Source: Lachnospiraceae bacterium
Lineage (GTDB): Bacteria; Bacillota; Clostridia; Lachnospirales; Lachnospiraceae
Assembly (NCBI GenBank): GCA_017434885.1
Contig: JAFSGE010000042.1
Location: 1-64,000, forward strand
Direction of reading: 5' to 3'
Length of the DNA: 64,000 nucleotides
Positions 62,860 to 64,000 of this stretch are shown here, one piece after another (positions within the stretch are counted from its first letter, which is position 1; the number at the start of each line of letters is the position of its first letter). A program made the translations under genes and the position numbers. Below the pieces are notes generated by a model. That model did no database searches and was not told where the DNA came from. It saw only the letters and a list, made by a program, of their open reading frames with translations.

Positions 62860-63396
62860 ATGGCAAAATACAGAAAATTAGGCAGAACATCTGACCAGAG
62901 AAAAGCAATGCTCAGAAGCTTAGTAACAAGCGTTATCTACAACGGTAAAATCGTTACTACAGAAGCAAGAGCAAAAGAAGTTCAGAAAATCGTTGACGGA
63001 CTTATCGCACTTGGCGTAAAAGAAAAAGACAACTTCGAAATGGTAGAAGTTGAAGCAAAGGTTCCCATGAAGGACAAAGACGGCAAGAGAGTAAAAGAAG
63101 TTGTTGACGGCAAGAAGGTTACCAAGTATGAAACTGTTAAGAAGCAGGTTAAGAAAGATATGCCTTCCAGAATGAACGCAAGAAGAAAAATGATTAAGGT
63201 TTTATATCCTGTAACAGAAGTTCCTACAGCTGCAGCAGGAAGAAAGAAAGCTACTAAGGAAGTTGACTTAGTTGCAAAAATCTTTGACGAATATGGCGTT
63301 AAGTATGCAAGCCGTAACGGTGGTTATACAAGAATCGTTAAGATTGGCCAGCGTAAAGGTGACGGAGCAATGCAGGTTGTTCTTGAATTAGTTTAA
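62860..63396 (+). CDS. rplQ: 50S ribosomal protein L17, long form
   Basis: The 178-residue protein has the L17 start AKYRKLGRTSDQRKAMLRSL and end GGYTRIVKIGQRKGDGAMQV. It is about 50-60 residues longer than the usual 120-residue form because of a charged, Lys-rich insertion at about residues 52-100, between LIALG and MNARRKMIKVL. The start at ATG 62860 lies six bases after AAAGGAG. L17 is near the tunnel exit on the 50S surface, so the insertion may contact RNA or targeting factors. Confidence 0.95.
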   Translation: MAKYRKLGRTSDQRKAMLRSLVTSVIYNGKIVTTEARAKEVQKIVDGLIALGVKEKDNFEMVEVEAKVPMKDKDGKRVKEVVDGKKVTKYETVKKQVKKDMPSRMNARRKMIKVLYPVTEVPTAAAGRKKATKEVDLVAKIFDEYGVKYASRNGGYTRIVKIGQRKGDGAMQVVLELV

Positions 63397-63405
63397 TTTT
63401 CGAAA

Positions 63406-63450
63406 AAAAAAGACTCAAAGTGTGCAAAATGTACAAATTGAGTCTTTTTT
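63406..63450 (+). terminator. Intrinsic terminator of the ribosomal supercluster
   Basis: AAAAAAGACTCAA (63406-63418) pairs with TTGAGTCTTTTTT (63438-63450), a 13-bp stem with a 19-nt loop and built-in A and T tracts. It is nine bases after the rplQ stop and ends the alpha operon. The symmetry allows it to work in both directions. Confidence 0.9.
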
Positions 63451-63538
63451 ACTATATTTTTTTGTGTTTTCCGTGCATTTTTTCAGATAGTATGTTATAA
63501 TGAATAAAAGATTTCTTGCATCGGAAGGAGAGAGGATT

Positions 63539-64000
63539 ATGAAACTACAATCCAAAATTTTAGCTATGGCGTTATTGCCGCTTATTATATTAGGTGCAGC
63601 GACATTAGTTGTAAGTAATATTGAGATTAACGCGGTTGTAACAGACAGTATCGAAAACGGTTTAAGAGCATCAGCGCATTCCGTAAGTGACACATTAAGT
63701 TATGTGGACGAGGGAGAATATTTTGTTGATGGCGATATTCTTTACAAAGGTGAGTTTAATATTACGGATGCAACAATGATTGCAGATGACTTGAGAAACA
63801 GTGCAGATACTGATATTACTGTTTTCTTTGGTGATACCCGTTATATGACATCAGTTATTGATGATTCAGGTAACCGAGTATTATATACACAGGCAGGTGC
63901 CGCAATTATTGAAAAGGTTTTAAAGGGTGGACAAGAGCATTTCGCAACAAATGTTGATGTAGTAGGACAGAAATACTTTGCTTATTACATGCCTTTATAT
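63539..64000 (+). CDS. Methyl-accepting chemotaxis protein, N-terminal part (3' end outside window)
   Basis: After GGAAGGAGAGAGG an ATG at 63539 opens 154 codons that run off the window. The product starts with a short basic segment and a membrane helix (ILAMALLPLIILGAATLVV), then an extracytoplasmic domain with FFGDTRYMTSVIDDSGNRVL and QKYFAYYMPLY, which fits a single-Cache ligand-binding domain. Such a layout is typical of transmembrane chemoreceptors, but the HAMP and signalling domains lie beyond the window. A TATAAT (63496-63501) is a possible -10 box. Confidence 0.8.
   Translation, partial: MKLQSKILAMALLPLIILGAATLVVSNIEINAVVTDSIENGLRASAHSVSDTLSYVDEGEYFVDGDILYKGEFNITDATMIADDLRNSADTDITVFFGDTRYMTSVIDDSGNRVLYTQAGAAIIEKVLKGGQEHFATNVDVVGQKYFAYYMPLY

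Noticed and set aside
1..64000. CRISPR arrays, tRNA or rRNA genes
   Set aside because: No regularly spaced repeats, cloverleaf sequences or rRNA-like stretches were recognised on either strand by eye; a dedicated covariance-model scan would be needed to exclude a missed tRNA.

Overview
The window looks like a chromosome segment of a Lachnospiraceae-type bacterium (Clostridia, Firmicutes). The evidence is the Gram-positive S10-spc-alpha ribosomal gene order with secY, adk, map, a small KOW gene, infA and rpmJ embedded in it; a zinc-type S14; a zinc-lid adenylate kinase; strong AGGAGG-like ribosome binding sites; and an L17 carrying a long internal insertion. This assignment rests on reading protein sequence and gene order only.

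Region 1 (1-9.7 kb) is AT-rich accessory DNA. It holds the tail of an unknown gene, a phage-type small gene broken by an in-frame amber codon, and a three-gene AbiE-like type IV toxin-antitoxin locus whose promoter lies between two inverted-repeat operators. It then holds a run of small single-domain enzymes: an HTH regulator with an inverted repeat inside its own promoter, two alpha/beta hydrolases, an MBL-fold hydrolase, GNAT acetyltransferases (one intact, one broken, one truncated duplicate), a DUF3795 protein, a PPOX-type flavoprotein, an isochorismatase-like hydrolase, an ACT protein and an amino-acid racemase-like protein.

Region 2 (9.7-29.1 kb) centres on glycan use and sensing. An AraC regulator diverges from a GH88 unsaturated uronyl hydrolase and a DUF2264 protein. 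A hybrid histidine kinase, a response regulator and a soluble [FeFe]-hydrogenase/chemotaxis-receptor fusion form a likely redox or hydrogen-sensing set. A GNAT, a GT-C membrane protein, a MATE exporter, a GH26, a YczE-like membrane protein and an SGNH esterase follow, and a convergent KdgK-type kinase could feed uronate-derived KDG into central metabolism. A PadR/HAAS pair and a ketopantoate-reductase-like gene close the region.

Region 3 (29.1-46.3 kb) is mostly housekeeping: a DUF3048 lipoprotein-like gene, a two-component system, trpS, Ktr-type potassium uptake, AzlCD, a SAM methyltransferase, an ASKHA/DUF4445 protein, proB, a DUF1015 protein, a sodium/proline symporter and an EamA transporter. 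Two intergenic copies of one long hairpin, with compensating base changes, sit between convergent gene pairs (near 29.2 and 33.45 kb).

Region 4 (46.3-63.4 kb) is the ribosomal protein supercluster, rpsJ to rplQ, with a clear promoter, a long structured S10 leader, an internal promoter before rpmJ, a pseudoknot-capable leader before rpsM, a possible ribosome-binding-site switch before rplQ, and a recurring pair of hairpins right after the stop codons of rpsQ, rpsK and rpsD. The window ends inside a methyl-accepting chemotaxis protein gene.

No tRNA, rRNA, CRISPR array or intact insertion sequence was recognised. The strongest candidates for something undescribed are the covarying convergent-gene hairpin family, the recurring tandem hairpin module in the ribosomal operon, and the hydrogenase-chemotaxis sensory cluster.
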